A DNA stretch of 52,223 nucleotides from a marine gamma proteobacterium HTCC2148 (GCA_000156295.1 DS999222.1:532012-584234), one strand, 5' to 3'. Shown: positions 33,504 to 42,976, counted from the stretch's first letter. Made by a program: numbers and translations. Notes: a model not told the origin generated them from the sequence alone.

Positions 33504-33824
33504 TTAATGAATGACGGGCGCAGTCATTACATCCAGTGATAGTGGCACGTCCAGTGTGTTGTCTGCCGTGCGCACTGGTTGTCCGATCATCTCGTCGTAG
33601 GCCGACTGGTGTCTTAACCTGATCGAATCAAGAGGCATCTCGCGCAGTAGCTCCCGAACTTGCTGCAAGCTGTGCCTGCGTAAAATCGACCCTGAATTTT
33701 CGGTGAGCAAATAAGAATCGTCTCCAATGGTCAGGGTGACCTGATACAGTGCTTGATCAAGCGAGTGAATGACCGCCTGCGCGTGCCGATCCAGTCGCGA
33801 GAGCTGTTCCAAACTGATTTTCAT
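33504..33824 (-). CDS. DUF6482 family protein
   Basis: A 106-residue protein of the kind now grouped as DUF6482, found in gammaproteobacteria such as pseudomonads. It begins MKISLEQLSRLDRHAQ, has a central strand YQVTLTIGDDSYLLTENSG, and a helix VRELLREMPLDSIRLRHQSAYDEMIGQP. No catalytic residue pattern, signal or membrane span is seen. It is probably cytosolic. Function unknown. It is separated from the reductase gene upstream on the same strand by 72 bases that carry an AT-rich segment which could be a promoter. Confidence 0.7.
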   Translation of the reverse strand: MKISLEQLSRLDRHAQAVIHSLDQALYQVTLTIGDDSYLLTENSGSILRRHSLQQVRELLREMPLDSIRLRHQSAYDEMIGQPVRTADNTLDVPLSLDVMTAPVIH

Positions 33825-33896
33825 ATTGAGGCCGCAGTAGTATTAACGCATTGTAAAAATATACGTTGTTTTCCTTACAGCGGATTATGGCGGGTG

Positions 33897-34364
33897 CTAA
33901 AGGGTTCTGGAGAGCAAGAATAGGGGCAGTTGGCGTTGCGTGCCCTGCTGATACCGCGCGTATTGCGGGTTGAATTCAACCAGTTTTTGCCAGACTAAAG
34001 CGCGTTCTTCCCCGACTAGTTCACGGGCGTAAGCTTCGCCAACATAGCCCCTGAAGCTGACTCTCGGTTTTGGATTGGCTCTCAGGTTGTGAGCCCAGGC
34101 GGGGTCTCTATCTTGCCCCCAGTTTGAGCCTACCAGCACAAAATCTGCAGCGTGAGGCATACATAGAGTCGCTATTTCTCTTTGCTGCCCGGATTTTGCA
34201 CCTGTCGTTTCCAGCAATGCCACCGATTGCATCGCCGTATTCAACCAGCCTCTGGAAGTGCGTAACAAAAACAGGTCCAGGGGAGGAACGATACGCTTTA
34301 GCCATTTGATGACGCTTGGTTGGCTGAGCGCGCGTTCTACCAGATTGGTTTGCAGTAGTCCCAT
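33897..34364 (-). CDS. Deazaflavin-dependent-nitroreductase-like protein (DDN family)
   Basis: A 155-residue protein of the nitroreductase/quinone reductase family typified by mycobacterial Ddn. Visible are LLETTGAKSGQQREIATLCM, FVLVGSNWGQDRDPAWAHNLRANPKPRV and YARELVGEERALVWQKLVE. Those segments form the split-barrel flavin site. In actinobacteria such proteins use F420, whereas proteobacterial ones may use another flavin. The frame is open 73 codons further upstream, but the fold begins at ATG 34364; a small ORF ending 2 bases earlier may be its operon partner. The upstream part of the long frame has poor protein character and is not coding in that frame. Confidence 0.85.
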   Translation of the reverse strand: MGLLQTNLVERALSQPSVIKWLKRIVPPLDLFLLRTSRGWLNTAMQSVALLETTGAKSGQQREIATLCMPHAADFVLVGSNWGQDRDPAWAHNLRANPKPRVSFRGYVGEAYARELVGEERALVWQKLVEFNPQYARYQQGTQRQLPLFLLSRTL

Positions 34365-34366
34365 GC

Positions 34367-34552
34367 TCAGAAGCCATCGCCAAGGGCAGGGAGGTGTTCT
34401 TCGGCAATATCGCTGGAGGTTCCGAAGCGCCCGCATGCCTGTTCCAAGTCGTTGATGGCCGCTTTGCCGGCGACCCGGGTGAATGCTGCAACGAAGTGTG
34501 GAAGCACCACGACAGTCAAATGCCTGTGCGCTTGCGATGAGCTTAAATTCAT
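34367..34552 (-). CDS. Possible 61-residue protein ahead of the DDN-like gene
   Basis: An ATG-to-TGA frame of 61 codons, starting MNLSSSQAHRHLTVVVLPHF and ending EEHLPALGDGF, stops 2 bases before the DDN-like start. A Shine-Dalgarno-like AGGGA lies upstream. Two other frames overlap the same bases, but this one gives the most natural composition. No family recognised. It could be a real small partner, or the end of a truncated gene. Confidence 0.35.
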   Translation of the reverse strand: MNLSSSQAHRHLTVVVLPHFVAAFTRVAGKAAINDLEQACGRFGTSSDIAEEHLPALGDGF

Positions 34553-34876
34553 GCCTGTTGATTCCCTGGGACAAGTAGCGCATAGCGCCGCCCTTGCTTA
34601 CCCTAGTACCGTCGGTCTATGTTTAGTTTAAAGGTAATATAAACACTACGAAACCAGATGATATTTAGACTTGTATCGCGGCGATCAACCCCATCACTGA
34701 GCCATCGCTTGCGGCAAATAGATGGATGAGATCGATCCGCCTCGATGGCGGCGTTTTTAGAAGGCAAAGATAATTGGCCTTACACGTAATGTGATGTTCA
34801 GGTGGAATAGGCTGTAATGCAAAATTCACGGTAATAACGCATTGGCGCCAGCCCTCATTTAACGCAGGTCCAGTTT

Positions 34877-36667
34877 ATGAACAATATCGGCAAATACATT
34901 TTCTTCTTCATGGCTCTGTCCGTCGTCTCATTGACCGCCTGTGAAGGTTCGGGAGATGGCAAAATAGTGGTTAGCCAGACAGCCATACAAACCAGCACCG
35001 TCGTCACCAGCGGCTATGCCCCGCGCAATCCCTATCTTGCTGACTCGGTCGCTCCGATAGGTCACATCAACTCTGCTCAAAGTACCGGTGTGAGCCACGC
35101 TGGACCTTCAGGCCCCAGTGAAGCGCTCAGTGTAGAGAATGGCGGCCTTACCTATACCCATCTTGGCCCTGCTCATTTTGGCTATGCAATATCGCCCGAA
35201 TACGCTAATGGCAAGCGGGTAATCTGGAGTAACGGGGGAGATCGCATTTCCAAGCTGGATTACGAGACCCTACAAGTCATTGACGAGTTCTTCCTGGAAG
35301 ACTCTCCCGTCTACGAGGCTAGTGAGGGTGCGATTACCACCGAGCAGGCCGATGCGGATATTCGCTGGCTGGACCTGCTGCCCAAGTGGCCCTATACCGG
35401 CCTTGGGACCCTGTTTACATCAGTGCCTATGGTGAAAAAGTACCTGGGTGCTGGTTTGGCTGGCGTTTACTACCTTGCCAGTTCCGATAATATCCTTTAC
35501 GTGGGGGGCAAGAACTCTATTTTGGCTTATGCAGATGCTGATCCAGAGAACCCGCAGTCCCGGATCGTACTTAAGAATGAGTGGGTAAAACCGCCAGAGA
35601 TTACTGGCGCGTTCAATTCAATGAATATGACCTACGATGGTTGGCTGGTATCTATCACCGACGACGGTTGGGTAGTGCTGATCAGTCGCGATTTTTCAGA
35701 GTATCAGGCGATGCAACTGACGGGAGCCGAAGTTGCCCCGGCCTGGAATCAAAAAATGCTCGACATGGGAAGACGGCAGGGCGCGGCCACCTGGATACGC
35801 AACGGTCCTGCAATTGATGAATATGGCAACATTTTCGTTCCTTCCCTGCAGCACATGCACAAGATCACCTGGAATGGTGAAAAACTGTCTCGCGATGAGG
35901 CAGATGGCGCCTGGGTGGTTCCCTACAGCAATGATGGCGAAATCAATGTCACCCTGGAGGACGTACTCGATCCAGATACGGGTAAACCCTACACCTTTGT
36001 GAATGTGAACTCGGGAACCGGTTCGACGGCAAGCCTGATGGGCTTTGGCAACGAGGACAAGTTTGTAGTGATCACCGATGGTGATGAAGTGATGAATATG
36101 GTTCTGTTCTGGCGGGAGGATATCCCTGACGATTGGCAACAAATCGAGGGCGCTCCATCGCGTCGAATAGCCGGTATGTTGCGCGCGGACATAGGACGAG
36201 ACGATGCCGAGGCGGTACAAACTGAACAGTCTGTGGTGGTCAGCGGCTACGGTGCTATGGTGGTCAACAATGCGCCCGCTAGTGTGCCTTTGAAACAGGT
36301 TCCAGTTGGCGCCTATATTGGTCTTGCTGGCCACCATCCTGACTTCACTCCCCATGGGATCCAGAAGTTCGCCTGGGATCCTGCAGCTCGCGAATTGAGA
36401 GAAGCCTGGGTCAATAAAGAGGTTTCCTCCGCAAATTCAGTACCTATCGTCTCTGCGGCCGCAAACAAGGTCTATACAGTTGGTGCGCGCGGGGGCAAAT
36501 GGACTCTGGAGGCTTTGGACTGGACGAGCGGGCAGTCTGCCTTCTACTATGAGACAGGATCCAGTCGCTTTAATACGTTGTTCTCAGGCGTGATGCTGGA
36601 CCAGGAAGGAAGAGCGATGCACACTACTTTTCATGGCATCGTGCGTTACGAGCGATCACCTGACTAA
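34877..36667 (+). CDS. Large lipoprotein, predicted propeller-like, function unknown
   Basis: A 596-residue protein with a lipoprotein signal: hydrophobic IFFFMALSVVSLTAC, Cys near 22, then a Gly/Ser linker. The body has many beta-strand segments with Asp/Gly turns (RISKLDYETLQVIDEF, YLASSDNILYVGGKNSILAYADAD, YDGWLVSITDDGWVVLISRD, KFVVITDGDEVMNMV). This pattern suggests a beta-propeller, PQQ- or strictosidine-synthase-like, but no cofactor motif was traced. The ABC transporter gene follows after 27 bases. The 293 bases upstream contain no gene and probably hold the promoter, divergent from the DDN-like operon. Confidence 0.75.
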   Translation: MNNIGKYIFFFMALSVVSLTACEGSGDGKIVVSQTAIQTSTVVTSGYAPRNPYLADSVAPIGHINSAQSTGVSHAGPSGPSEALSVENGGLTYTHLGPAHFGYAISPEYANGKRVIWSNGGDRISKLDYETLQVIDEFFLEDSPVYEASEGAITTEQADADIRWLDLLPKWPYTGLGTLFTSVPMVKKYLGAGLAGVYYLASSDNILYVGGKNSILAYADADPENPQSRIVLKNEWVKPPEITGAFNSMNMTYDGWLVSITDDGWVVLISRDFSEYQAMQLTGAEVAPAWNQKMLDMGRRQGAATWIRNGPAIDEYGNIFVPSLQHMHKITWNGEKLSRDEADGAWVVPYSNDGEINVTLEDVLDPDTGKPYTFVNVNSGTGSTASLMGFGNEDKFVVITDGDEVMNMVLFWREDIPDDWQQIEGAPSRRIAGMLRADIGRDDAEAVQTEQSVVVSGYGAMVVNNAPASVPLKQVPVGAYIGLAGHHPDFTPHGIQKFAWDPAARELREAWVNKEVSSANSVPIVSAAANKVYTVGARGGKWTLEALDWTSGQSAFYYETGSSRFNTLFSGVMLDQEGRAMHTTFHGIVRYERSPD

Positions 36668-36694
36668 TTCATTGATGAGGTACTGCCAGAATTC

Positions 36695-38527
36695 ATGGCC
36701 TTCAAATTTTTTGAGAAACTGGTAGACCCTTTTCCACCGCCTGCCCCGGAACGCTCGCCGAGTTCGGTATACCGCTTCTGCCGTCACCATGCCAAGGGCC
36801 TTGAGCCCTTTTTGCTCGCGATGGCTCTGCTCAGTACCGCCATTGCGATAGTCGAGGTTTACTTGTTTGACCTGATGGGGCAGCTTGTAGACATTTTGAC
36901 GTCGGAAACGCCCGAGAGTTTTTGGTCGGGGCCCGGCACTGATCTATTGTGGCTGGCACTGGCAGTGGTTATAGCCTATCCCATCCTGGTAGGTATTTCT
37001 TCGCTGCTATTGCATCAGACCCTTATGGGTAATTTCCCAATGCTTGTGCGTTGGAAGACACATCGCTATCTGCTGAGACAAAGCCTCGGTTTCTTTCAGG
37101 ATGAGTTTGCCGGGAGAATTGCCACCCGGGTGATGCAGACCTCGCTGGCGGTGCGCTCCACAGTAATCAAGCTGTTAGACATTATGGTCTATGTCTCTGT
37201 GTATTTTCTGTCAGTGCTGGTGCTGCTGGGAACCATGGACTTGCGCTTGATGTTGCCCATGCTGTTCTGGCTGATCTGCTACGTTGGCCTGCTTTATGTG
37301 ATAGTTCCGCGCTTGCAACGCATCTCCGAAAAGCAGGCCGATGCCAGGGCAACAATGACCGGCCGTATTGCAGATAGCTATACCAATATCTCAACCGTTA
37401 AGCTTTTTTCGCATGCCAGACGCGAATCTGCTTATGCCAGAGAGGGGATGGAAGATTTTCTCGGTACAGTGCATCCGCAGATGCGCTTGGTCACCTGGAT
37501 GGAAACAGGTGTCGCCATCAACAACACTATTATGTTGGTGGCTGTGGGTCTGACAGCGATTTACCTGTGGTTTCTAGGTAGCATAACGCCGGGTGCCATC
37601 GCAGTCGGAATAGCCTTGTGCCTTAGGCTTAACGGCATTAGCGAATGGATCATGTGGGAGGTGTCTGACCTCTTCGAGAACGTGGGCACAGTGAAAGATG
37701 GTGCCGGTGCTATTTCCCGTCACATCGCCGTTGAAGATGCGCAAGACGCTGGTGCGCTCATCGCAGGTCAGGGCGCTATCCATTTTCAACAGCTCGGATT
37801 CTCCTACAGCCAGAATCGACCGGTTTTCAAAGGATTGGACCTGGATATAAAGCCGGGAGAGAAGGTCGGGGTGATTGGTCGATCGGGAGCGGGTAAATCG
37901 ACACTGGTCAATCTGCTATTGCGCTTTTACGATCTGGACAGCGGCAGTATAAGAGTGGATGGGCAGGACATTCGCAGCGTTACCCAAAATAGCCTGAGAG
38001 CCAGTATTGGTATGGTGACGCAGGATACTTCACTGTTGCACCGTACTGTGCGTGACAATATTCTTTACGGCCACCAGGACGCCAGTGAAGAAGAATTGAT
38101 GGCGGCCATTCACAAGGCGCGGGCGTGGGATTTTATTCAGGAACTTGAGGATCAGGCGGGCGAGCATGGGCTGGATGCCAAGGTTGGTGAGCGCGGGGTA
38201 AAGTTAAGTGGAGGTCAACGCCAGCGCATCGCCATTGCCAGGGTGATACTTAAAGATGCGCCGATACTGGTGCTTGATGAGGCGACCTCTGCGCTGGATT
38301 CAGAGGTAGAATTAGCGATACAGGAGAGCCTTTACCAGTTGATGGAGGGTAAGACCGTGATTGCCATTGCCCACCGCCTGTCTACGATTGCCGCTCTGGA
38401 TCGCTTGGTGGTACTGGACGACGGCCGCATTGTAGAGTCTGGTACGCATGCACAATTACTGGCTCAGGGCGGTATTTACAAGCGTTTGTGGGATTATCAG
38501 TCGGGTGGATTTCTGGCTCTTGAATGA
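36695..38527 (+). CDS. ABC transporter, fused permease and ATPase
   Basis: A 610-residue half-transporter of the exporter (type IV) class. An N-terminal domain of about six membrane spans (FLLAMALLSTAIAIVEVYLF, LLWLALAVVIAYPILV, and others to about 310) is followed by the ATP-binding domain. Walker A is GRSGAGKST (near 395), the signature is LSGGQRQRIAIARV (near 504) and Walker B is ILVLDEATSALD (near 524), with the switch His in AIAHRLSTIA. It should work as a homodimer. The substrate is unknown; lipid, peptide or drug export are all known in the class. The 27-base spacing to the lipoprotein gene upstream suggests a functional pair at the cell envelope. Confidence 0.94.
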   Translation: MAFKFFEKLVDPFPPPAPERSPSSVYRFCRHHAKGLEPFLLAMALLSTAIAIVEVYLFDLMGQLVDILTSETPESFWSGPGTDLLWLALAVVIAYPILVGISSLLLHQTLMGNFPMLVRWKTHRYLLRQSLGFFQDEFAGRIATRVMQTSLAVRSTVIKLLDIMVYVSVYFLSVLVLLGTMDLRLMLPMLFWLICYVGLLYVIVPRLQRISEKQADARATMTGRIADSYTNISTVKLFSHARRESAYAREGMEDFLGTVHPQMRLVTWMETGVAINNTIMLVAVGLTAIYLWFLGSITPGAIAVGIALCLRLNGISEWIMWEVSDLFENVGTVKDGAGAISRHIAVEDAQDAGALIAGQGAIHFQQLGFSYSQNRPVFKGLDLDIKPGEKVGVIGRSGAGKSTLVNLLLRFYDLDSGSIRVDGQDIRSVTQNSLRASIGMVTQDTSLLHRTVRDNILYGHQDASEEELMAAIHKARAWDFIQELEDQAGEHGLDAKVGERGVKLSGGQRQRIAIARVILKDAPILVLDEATSALDSEVELAIQESLYQLMEGKTVIAIAHRLSTIAALDRLVVLDDGRIVESGTHAQLLAQGGIYKRLWDYQSGGFLALE

Positions 38528-38660
38528 CTGTCACCTTGAGTGGCGTCGGCGATACAATGGTGGGCGTTCAAGCCGGATCCCAAGTCATCGATGGGCGAAT
38601 TCAAAGTACTGATCTACCAATATCGATAATGTCAGCACAAGCACAATACTGTGGCCCTAC

Positions 38661-39521
38661 TTAATGCTTGGCGATAATGTCTTCGCTGAGCTTGCCGATG
38701 CCGGCAACAGGATCACGACCCAGTGTAAACAAAGGTACGATTAAACGAGAGACACCGATGTCCTCAAACGCTTTGACCGCTTCCAGACCGCCCTTATAGT
38801 CCCACATGGAAGTGATTTCTACGCTGTTGTAGTCGCGCCCAGCGTCATCGCATGCGGCCTTCAGTCGCTCCAACAGTGGAGCCAGTCCCGCAGCGTCGTT
38901 GGTAGGGGCAAACCAGCCATCTCCCAGTTTTGCGATCCGCTCGAACGCCTTGCCCTTGTGCCCGCCGATAATAATGGGAACGCCTCCCTCCTGTTTTGGT
39001 AAGGGGTAACTCTGGAATCCCGACCAGTTGATAAAATCACTCTGGTGCTCCACAACTTCGCCCGACCAGACTTTGCGCATCGCTATCAGATAATCGTCAT
39101 AGCGGGCGCCGCGTCGTTCAAAAGGGACGCCCATCGCATCGAATTCCTCTTTCAGCCAGCCAATGCCTGCTCCAAGCATAAAACGGCCACCAGAGAGAAC
39201 GTCCAGACTCGCCGCCTGTTTGGCCAAAAGAAGGGGATTTGCTTGCGACAGGATATTGACACCGGTGCCCAGGCGCACTGTTTTGGTGTGAGCGGCCACG
39301 GCAGTCAGCGCAATGAGGGGGTCGAGGAAGGGGTTGTCAGAACCGCCGCCCATTTTACCATCCTTGCTGTAGGGGTACTTTGACTCATACTCGACGGGTA
39401 CCATGACATGTTCGAACGTCCACAGGGACTCGAAATTCAGGGATTCAGCGTATTGGGCGAGTCCGATCAGACTTTCCAGTGAGTCCATGCCGATATTGAT
39501 GGGAATCAGGCCGAATTTCAT
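38661..39521 (-). CDS. LLM-class flavin-dependent oxidoreductase (F420-type subgroup)
   Basis: A 286-residue luciferase-like monooxygenase fold. It begins MKFGLIPINIGMDSLESLIG. It has SLWTFEHVMVPVEYES and TVRLGTGVNILSQANPLLLAKQAASLDVLSGGRFMLG-type strands around 80-120, then GVGWL-like GAGIGWLKEEFDAMG and IGGHKGKAFERIAKLGDGW. The DEF-less subgroup and the VPVEYES loop are like the TIGR03619-type F420-dependent proteins common in actinobacteria and also found in proteobacteria with acyl-CoA clusters. It uses FMN or F420; which cannot be said. It is flanked by an ABC transporter gene converging on it and an MFS gene diverging from it. Confidence 0.9.
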   Translation of the reverse strand: MKFGLIPINIGMDSLESLIGLAQYAESLNFESLWTFEHVMVPVEYESKYPYSKDGKMGGGSDNPFLDPLIALTAVAAHTKTVRLGTGVNILSQANPLLLAKQAASLDVLSGGRFMLGAGIGWLKEEFDAMGVPFERRGARYDDYLIAMRKVWSGEVVEHQSDFINWSGFQSYPLPKQEGGVPIIIGGHKGKAFERIAKLGDGWFAPTNDAAGLAPLLERLKAACDDAGRDYNSVEITSMWDYKGGLEAVKAFEDIGVSRLIVPLFTLGRDPVAGIGKLSEDIIAKH

Positions 39522-39693
39522 GGTGCAGCTCCTGTGATACTGAAGAGACCGGGTGCCCCGGTAAATTAGACGAACATCATAAAATGCCCACTGGCTAAAA
39601 TAAAGCGCATGATGATTGCAAGCGCTTCATGTGATGGGTGAAGATACCCAGCTGGGGAGTTGCGAGATTCAGCCAGATTGATGCTCCCGCATA

Positions 39694-41067
39694 GTGTCAC
39701 ACAAAAGTGAGGACCCTGAATTGTCGGCACCCGCGCGTTCGTTACAGCTAGGTCTTATCCTGGCAGTATCCCTTCATGCTTTCGATGAGCTGGTTATCGC
39801 CATTGCATTGCCTACCATCGCCCGTGACTTGGGCGGCGGTGATTGGTATGGAGTGACGCTTGCCAGTTACATACTCGCGGGCCTGGTTAGCGTGGTCTGG
39901 GCCGGCAGCAGTATTGATCGTCGTGGCCCCTTGCGTATTTTCGTTGTCGGCTACAGCTTGTTTGCGGTTGGTCTTATTCTGGCAACGCTGGCTAGCAACA
40001 TGTGGGAGTTCGTCGCTGCAAGAGTTATTCAAGGGTTTGGTGGTGGTATCAGCTTTACCGTGGCTTATGCGATCACAAATATTGTACTTCCCAAAGATCA
40101 GCGGCCGCGCATGGTCGCATGGCTGGACTCGGCCTGGCTGATTCCTTCTCTGCTTGCGCCTGCAATCGGTGGATACATTGTCGATTACCTGAATTGGCAC
40201 TGGGTGTTCATTGCGCAGCTACCGTTTGTGCTGATCGCTGGCATTCTGCTATACCCGAGGCTTAAGCCGCTAAACAAAACACCAGCGCCGGGCAGTCAGG
40301 ATTCGCGCAGAGCCATAGGGAGGGCGTTGCGCATTGCCGGTGGTGCTGGTCTTTTTGTTACTGTAATAGCACAACCGGTGAACTGGTTTTGGCTGATTCT
40401 GCTGCCACTTTCTGTTGCCCTGGTCTGGCGTCCGTTCCTGAAGGTAATGCCGCCAGGTTTTGCCACCGCCAGAGTAGGATTGGCCGCTGCGGTAATGCTG
40501 CACTTTTGGTTGTTTTATGCGTTCTACGCGGCGGAACTTTTCATGCCTTTGATTATGATTGAGTTTAGGGGACTTAGCAGTTCGGTGACGGGTTTGGCAT
40601 TTACCAGCTGCGCCATCACCTGGGTCGCCGCCTCATTTTTTCAAGCGTGGCTGTGTACTAGAGTTAGCCTCTTTTATTCTCTTTTTCTGGGTATGTGTAT
40701 TACAACTCTAAGCGTTGCCGCGGCAGCTTCGCTGTTACTTCCGCAAGTGCCCTATTGGGTGGTCTATCCCGCCTGGGCTGTTGCCGGTGTGGGCATGGGG
40801 ATTTCCTTTAACACGGTGGTCAGCGCAACAATGGATTACACTCGTGAAGGGGAGGAGGGAGCAACCTCAACAGCAAACGGTATCGCTGGATCGTTAGCGA
40901 TTGGACTAGCTGCGGGTGTCGGCGGTGCGATTATTAACCATGGTGAACAGGCAGGTGTAGGTTTTGCCTCTTCTCTGGGCCTGGTGTGGGTCATGGCTGG
41001 CATTGCCTGTTTGGCTTGTTTCGGGGTGATCTGGGCCAGATTCCGGGGCGTCGACCAACCGCATTAG
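39694..41067 (+). CDS. MFS transporter
   Basis: A 457-residue multi-pass membrane protein of the major facilitator superfamily, with about 12-14 predicted spans. The N-terminal half shows LGLILAVSLHAFDELVIAIALPTIARDLGGGDWYG, the pattern of the EmrB/QacA (DHA2) drug/proton antiporter group, with VWAGSSIDRRGPLRIF as the conserved cytoplasmic loop 2-3. Start GTG 39694, inferred from the frame; the ribosome site is weak. In a divergent arrangement with the LLM oxidoreductase gene and 30 bases from the converging SDR gene. It may export a hydrophobic compound; substrate unknown. Confidence 0.92.
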   Translation: MSHKSEDPELSAPARSLQLGLILAVSLHAFDELVIAIALPTIARDLGGGDWYGVTLASYILAGLVSVVWAGSSIDRRGPLRIFVVGYSLFAVGLILATLASNMWEFVAARVIQGFGGGISFTVAYAITNIVLPKDQRPRMVAWLDSAWLIPSLLAPAIGGYIVDYLNWHWVFIAQLPFVLIAGILLYPRLKPLNKTPAPGSQDSRRAIGRALRIAGGAGLFVTVIAQPVNWFWLILLPLSVALVWRPFLKVMPPGFATARVGLAAAVMLHFWLFYAFYAAELFMPLIMIEFRGLSSSVTGLAFTSCAITWVAASFFQAWLCTRVSLFYSLFLGMCITTLSVAAAASLLLPQVPYWVVYPAWAVAGVGMGISFNTVVSATMDYTREGEEGATSTANGIAGSLAIGLAAGVGGAIINHGEQAGVGFASSLGLVWVMAGIACLACFGVIWARFRGVDQPH

Positions 41068-41097
41068 CTGGTCTCGCCCGGTTATCCGTTAAGTCAG

Positions 41098-41877
41098 TTA
41101 CTTGGGAGGCATGCGAATGCCGCCATCCAGGCGTATGACTTCGGCATTCAGGTAGGGGTTGGTAATGCATTCCATCACCGCAAAGGCGAGTTCTTCGCCG
41201 CTGCCTAACCTTTTTGGAAACAATACAGATTGGCCAAGGTGGGCCTTGAATGCGTCTGAATGCTCGCCTTCTCCATAGATTGGGGTGTCTATCAGGCCGG
41301 GTGCAATCGTATTGACGCGAACACCTACTGCGCTCAGGTCACGGGCGATAGGCAACGTCATTCCAACGACACCGCCTTTGGATGCAGAGTACGATGCCTG
41401 GCCGATCTGGCCATCGAAGGCCGCGCAAGAGGCCATGTTTACGATAACGCCGCGGCTGCCATCCTCATCCAGGGGCTCTTGCTGTGCCATAGCGGCTGCA
41501 GCACGACTGAGCACATTAAAAGTACCGATCAGATTGACCTTGATGACAAAGCTGAACTTGTCCAGGTCCAATGGAACATTGCTGCGGTCAATGGTACGGC
41601 CAGGAGCGCCTAAACCAGCCGAGTTGACGCAGGCACGCAGTGGGGCAAGCGCCACCGCAGTCGCCACGGCGGCATCGGCATCGTCTGTATTGGTGACATC
41701 GCATTTGGCGAAAACACCGCCAATTTCGTCGGCGATTTGCTTGCCGCGCTCCTCGTTAAGGTCGGCAATGACAACCTTAGAGCCGGCTTCAGACAATTGG
41801 CGGGCGCAAGCTTCACCGATGCCGGAAGCACCGCCGGTCACGATGGATGAGCTTCCTTCCAGGTTCATACGTGGCAT
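41098..41877 (-). CDS. SDR, type II 3-hydroxyacyl-CoA dehydrogenase (HSD10-like)
   Basis: A 259-residue SDR. Cofactor motif TGGASGIG, NSAGLG, and the catalytic pair Y163-x3-K167 in GQASYSASKGGVVGM. The stretch MTLPIARDLSAVGVRV, IAPGLIDTP and NAEVIRLDGGIRMPPK closely follows human HSD17B10 and bacterial 3-hydroxyacyl-CoA dehydrogenases. It should oxidise 3-hydroxyacyl-CoA, perhaps of branched chains, with NAD. The ATG at 41877 is chosen because AGAGGAAAAG sits about 8 bases upstream and the first 15 codons of the open frame lack homology-like character. It ends close to the MFS gene (30-base convergent gap). Confidence 0.92.
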   Translation of the reverse strand: MPRMNLEGSSSIVTGGASGIGEACARQLSEAGSKVVIADLNEERGKQIADEIGGVFAKCDVTNTDDADAAVATAVALAPLRACVNSAGLGAPGRTIDRSNVPLDLDKFSFVIKVNLIGTFNVLSRAAAAMAQQEPLDEDGSRGVIVNMASCAAFDGQIGQASYSASKGGVVGMTLPIARDLSAVGVRVNTIAPGLIDTPIYGEGEHSDAFKAHLGQSVLFPKRLGSGEELAFAVMECITNPYLNAEVIRLDGGIRMPPK

Positions 41878-42427
41878 AACTACTTTTCCTCTTGAATGGA
41901 ATATTGTTGTTGGGGGTTGCATGTTGGGTCAGGGGGTGAGGCCTGTCAAGACACTCGCTTCAACCCTCAAGCCGGCAGAGAGTATCGGTACGAATAATAT
42001 ATTTGATACCTTTTTCAATGGGCTCCGAGCTGTGAGCGCAATGTTGCGGATGGTGACCGTGAGGGAAGCACAAAACTCCGCCGGCGGACGTTCCTATGTC
42101 GGCCTCGCAAAAAGAGTCGCCGCGACGGGCGGGTAAGTCATGGTTGTTGGTGTTTATCAGGAAGCGAGTCGCCCCACCGACAAAGCTTTTGCTTAGGAAA
42201 ATGAGAAAAGTAGTCTGGCCGTAACGATCAGGATAAGTATTACATTCTAGCTCCCGGTCAATGACCCGGCTACTGCCACCTAGACGAGATTGCCGTTATG
42301 ACGAATGTGTCGGGGTAGGGATACAGCTACGGCCTTGAGGAACCCCATGGCTTAACTGGCCCATGTGGGCGAGTGGGGTGTTCGGTGCCGGGTTGATGAG
42401 TGACAACATAGAATTGATCCATGTTGC
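41878..42427. other. 550-base stretch without a recognisable gene
   Basis: This region lies between the divergent start of the HSD10-like SDR and the 3' end of the DUF2058 gene. Both strands were scanned; frames are short and their translations do not look like protein. A long plus-strand frame from 41285 into this region is only the antisense of the SDR. No repeat, hairpin of note or RNA gene was seen. Confidence 0.5.
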
Positions 42428-42976
42428 TCACCACATCAGATCATCCGGAATGTCGTAGTCTTTGTACCAATCTTTTTCTTCCTCATTAAGCGCTGGCTCA
42501 CTGCTGTCTTTGCAATCTATCACCCTGCCAGGGTCACGTTCAGCGATTTTTTCTGCCACCGGCCAGGGCACCACTTCATACTGATCCCCCTGCTTAACGA
42601 TTCCCAGACGACCAGCCGATAACTGTTTTTGATCCGCCGGAGTGACGTAAATCTTTTTGACTCTGGTGCCGTCAGTAAAATTAAAACCAATGTCACCCTT
42701 GCCTTTGGCGATTTTGTTGATTTCTATCAGCTGCTTGATCTGGGCATTAATGGCCTTACGTTGGGCCTTGCTATTGAGGGCCTGGTTGAGCTCACGATCT
42801 CTTTGGGCATTTTCCTGCAGCGCTTTGCGCGCTGCTTCCCTGTTCTCGTCAACGACTTCCAGGCCTGAGCTCTTGGCAACCCTGACCTGTTTGCGCTTTT
42901 CCTTTTCCATTTGACGGGCTTTCTTCTCATCCGTCAGTCCTGCTTTGAGCAATTGATCCTTCAGCGAACCGGCCAT
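42428..42976 (-). CDS. DUF2058 family protein (YaiL-like)
   Basis: A 182-residue highly charged protein matching DUF2058. It starts MAGSLKDQLLKAGLTDEKKARQ, then carries a long basic coiled-coil-like helix (residues about 10-85). A small C-terminal beta part follows (IGFNFTDGTRVKKIYVT, RLGIVKQGDQYEVVPWPVAEKI). The end is acidic (EEEKDWYKDYDIPDD). Members, such as E. coli YaiL, are described as nucleoprotein/polynucleotide-associated, with no firm function. The gene diverges from the GST gene with 173 bases between them. Confidence 0.88.
   Translation of the reverse strand: MAGSLKDQLLKAGLTDEKKARQMEKEKRKQVRVAKSSGLEVVDENREAARKALQENAQRDRELNQALNSKAQRKAINAQIKQLIEINKIAKGKGDIGFNFTDGTRVKKIYVTPADQKQLSAGRLGIVKQGDQYEVVPWPVAEKIAERDPGRVIDCKDSSEPALNEEEKDWYKDYDIPDDLMW

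Noticed and set aside
41285-42136. 283-codon plus-strand open frame
   Set aside because: It is mostly antisense to the HSD10-like SDR, which has a full catalytic motif set; the translation lacks protein character.
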